DNA from: an uncultured Eubacteriales bacterium
GTDB lineage: Bacteria; Bacillota; Clostridia; Oscillospirales; Oscillospiraceae
Direction: 5' to 3'
NCBI GenBank assembly: GCA_900548795.1
Contig: URLT01000040.1
Location: 1 to 14,878, forward strand
Length of the DNA stretch: 14,878 bases
A program made the position numbers and the translations under genes. Under the pieces are notes generated by a model, which was not told where the DNA came from, did no database searches, and worked only from the letters and a program-made list of their open reading frames with translations. Of the stretch, positions 14,761-14,878 are shown one piece after another (the stretch's first letter is position 1; each line of letters begins with the position of its first letter).

Positions 14761-14794
14761 GGGCTCTTGATTCAAATATTGAATCAAGAATCCC
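14761..14794. repeat. Palindrome built from two MITE-type ends
   Basis: CTTGATTCAA (14766-14775), ATA, TTGAATCAAG (14779-14788) form a perfect 10-bp stem, flanked by GGG (14761-14763) and CCC (14792-14794). Each arm read inward fits the pattern GGGnnTCTTGATTCAA, close to the 9065-9225 ends. It lies four bases after the last gene. It could stall polymerase or protect the mRNA 3' end, but has no T tract. Confidence 0.6.
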
Positions 14795-14878
14795 GTGTGC
14801 TGCGCACACTCGCATCGTGCAAATGCACGCTGCGTCGTCTCATGCAGAATCTGACGCGCCGTTGGCGCTATAAAAAGC
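14790..14878 (-). repeat. Dispersed hairpin repeat, copy D (best folded)
   Basis: On the minus strand this copy shows three hairpins in a row: GCGCC/GGCGC (14856-14860 with 14864-14868), a 10-bp stem with one mismatch (14811-14820 with 14825-14834, loop AAAT) and GTGTGC/GCACAC (14795-14800 with 14804-14809). It shares GGCGCGTC, ATTCTGCATGAGACG and CACGGGATTCTTG with copy C. The window end may cut it. Confidence 0.7.

Noticed and set aside
14761..14794. Rho-independent terminator for the sensory operon
   Set aside because: The stem is perfect but A/T-rich in the middle and is followed by CGTGTG with no T tract; its arms match the inverted-repeat family better.

Overview
The window looks like a chromosome segment from a GC-rich member of the Clostridia, probably an Oscillospiraceae-type gut anaerobe. 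This is inferred from lipobox-bearing solute-binding proteins (no outer membrane needed), strong GGAGG-type ribosome sites, a YesM/YesN-type two-component pair and GC-ending codon use. I did not and could not run a database search. All full genes lie on the plus strand.

Left part (1-4862). The window opens inside a small inverted-repeat element. Next is a monocistronic DapB/2,4-diaminopentanoate-dehydrogenase-like oxidoreductase (382-1470) with a good promoter, a leader hairpin and a terminator. A 965-bp stretch without an intact gene follows; it holds a minus-strand gene remnant sandwiched between two copies of a dispersed hairpin repeat, and an orphan terminator. Then comes a two-gene operon, a LacI-family regulator overlapping a MATE transporter by four bases, closed by a terminator.

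Middle (4881-9267). This is an mgl-type galactose/methyl-galactoside ABC importer: mglB (binding lipoprotein), mglA (double ATPase) and mglC (permease). mglB has a consensus -10 box, a poor -35 box, and two 9-bp direct repeats exactly 21 bp apart ending just upstream of the -35 position, which is what an AraC-type activator site would look like. A strong terminator and repeat debris separate mglB from mglAC, so mglB can be made in excess.

Right part (9281-14757). A putative sensory operon encodes a YesN-type response regulator, a YesM-type histidine kinase split by a +1 frameshift in its extracellular sensor domain, a membrane-anchored periplasmic-binding-fold protein without lipobox, and a second MglB-like lipoprotein. 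The working model is that the two binding proteins are sugar receptors for the kinase, and that the response regulator activates the mglB promoter. The second MglB-like protein keeps all nine galactose-contact residues I checked against E. coli MglB, whereas the transporter's own MglB differs at three.

Two short non-coding repeat families are scattered between the genes: a roughly 80-95-bp element with up to three hairpins (four copies, with a compensatory base-pair change), and a family of tiny elements with ends of the form GGGAnnCTCTGATT (five sites, one a full 161-bp MITE-like unit).
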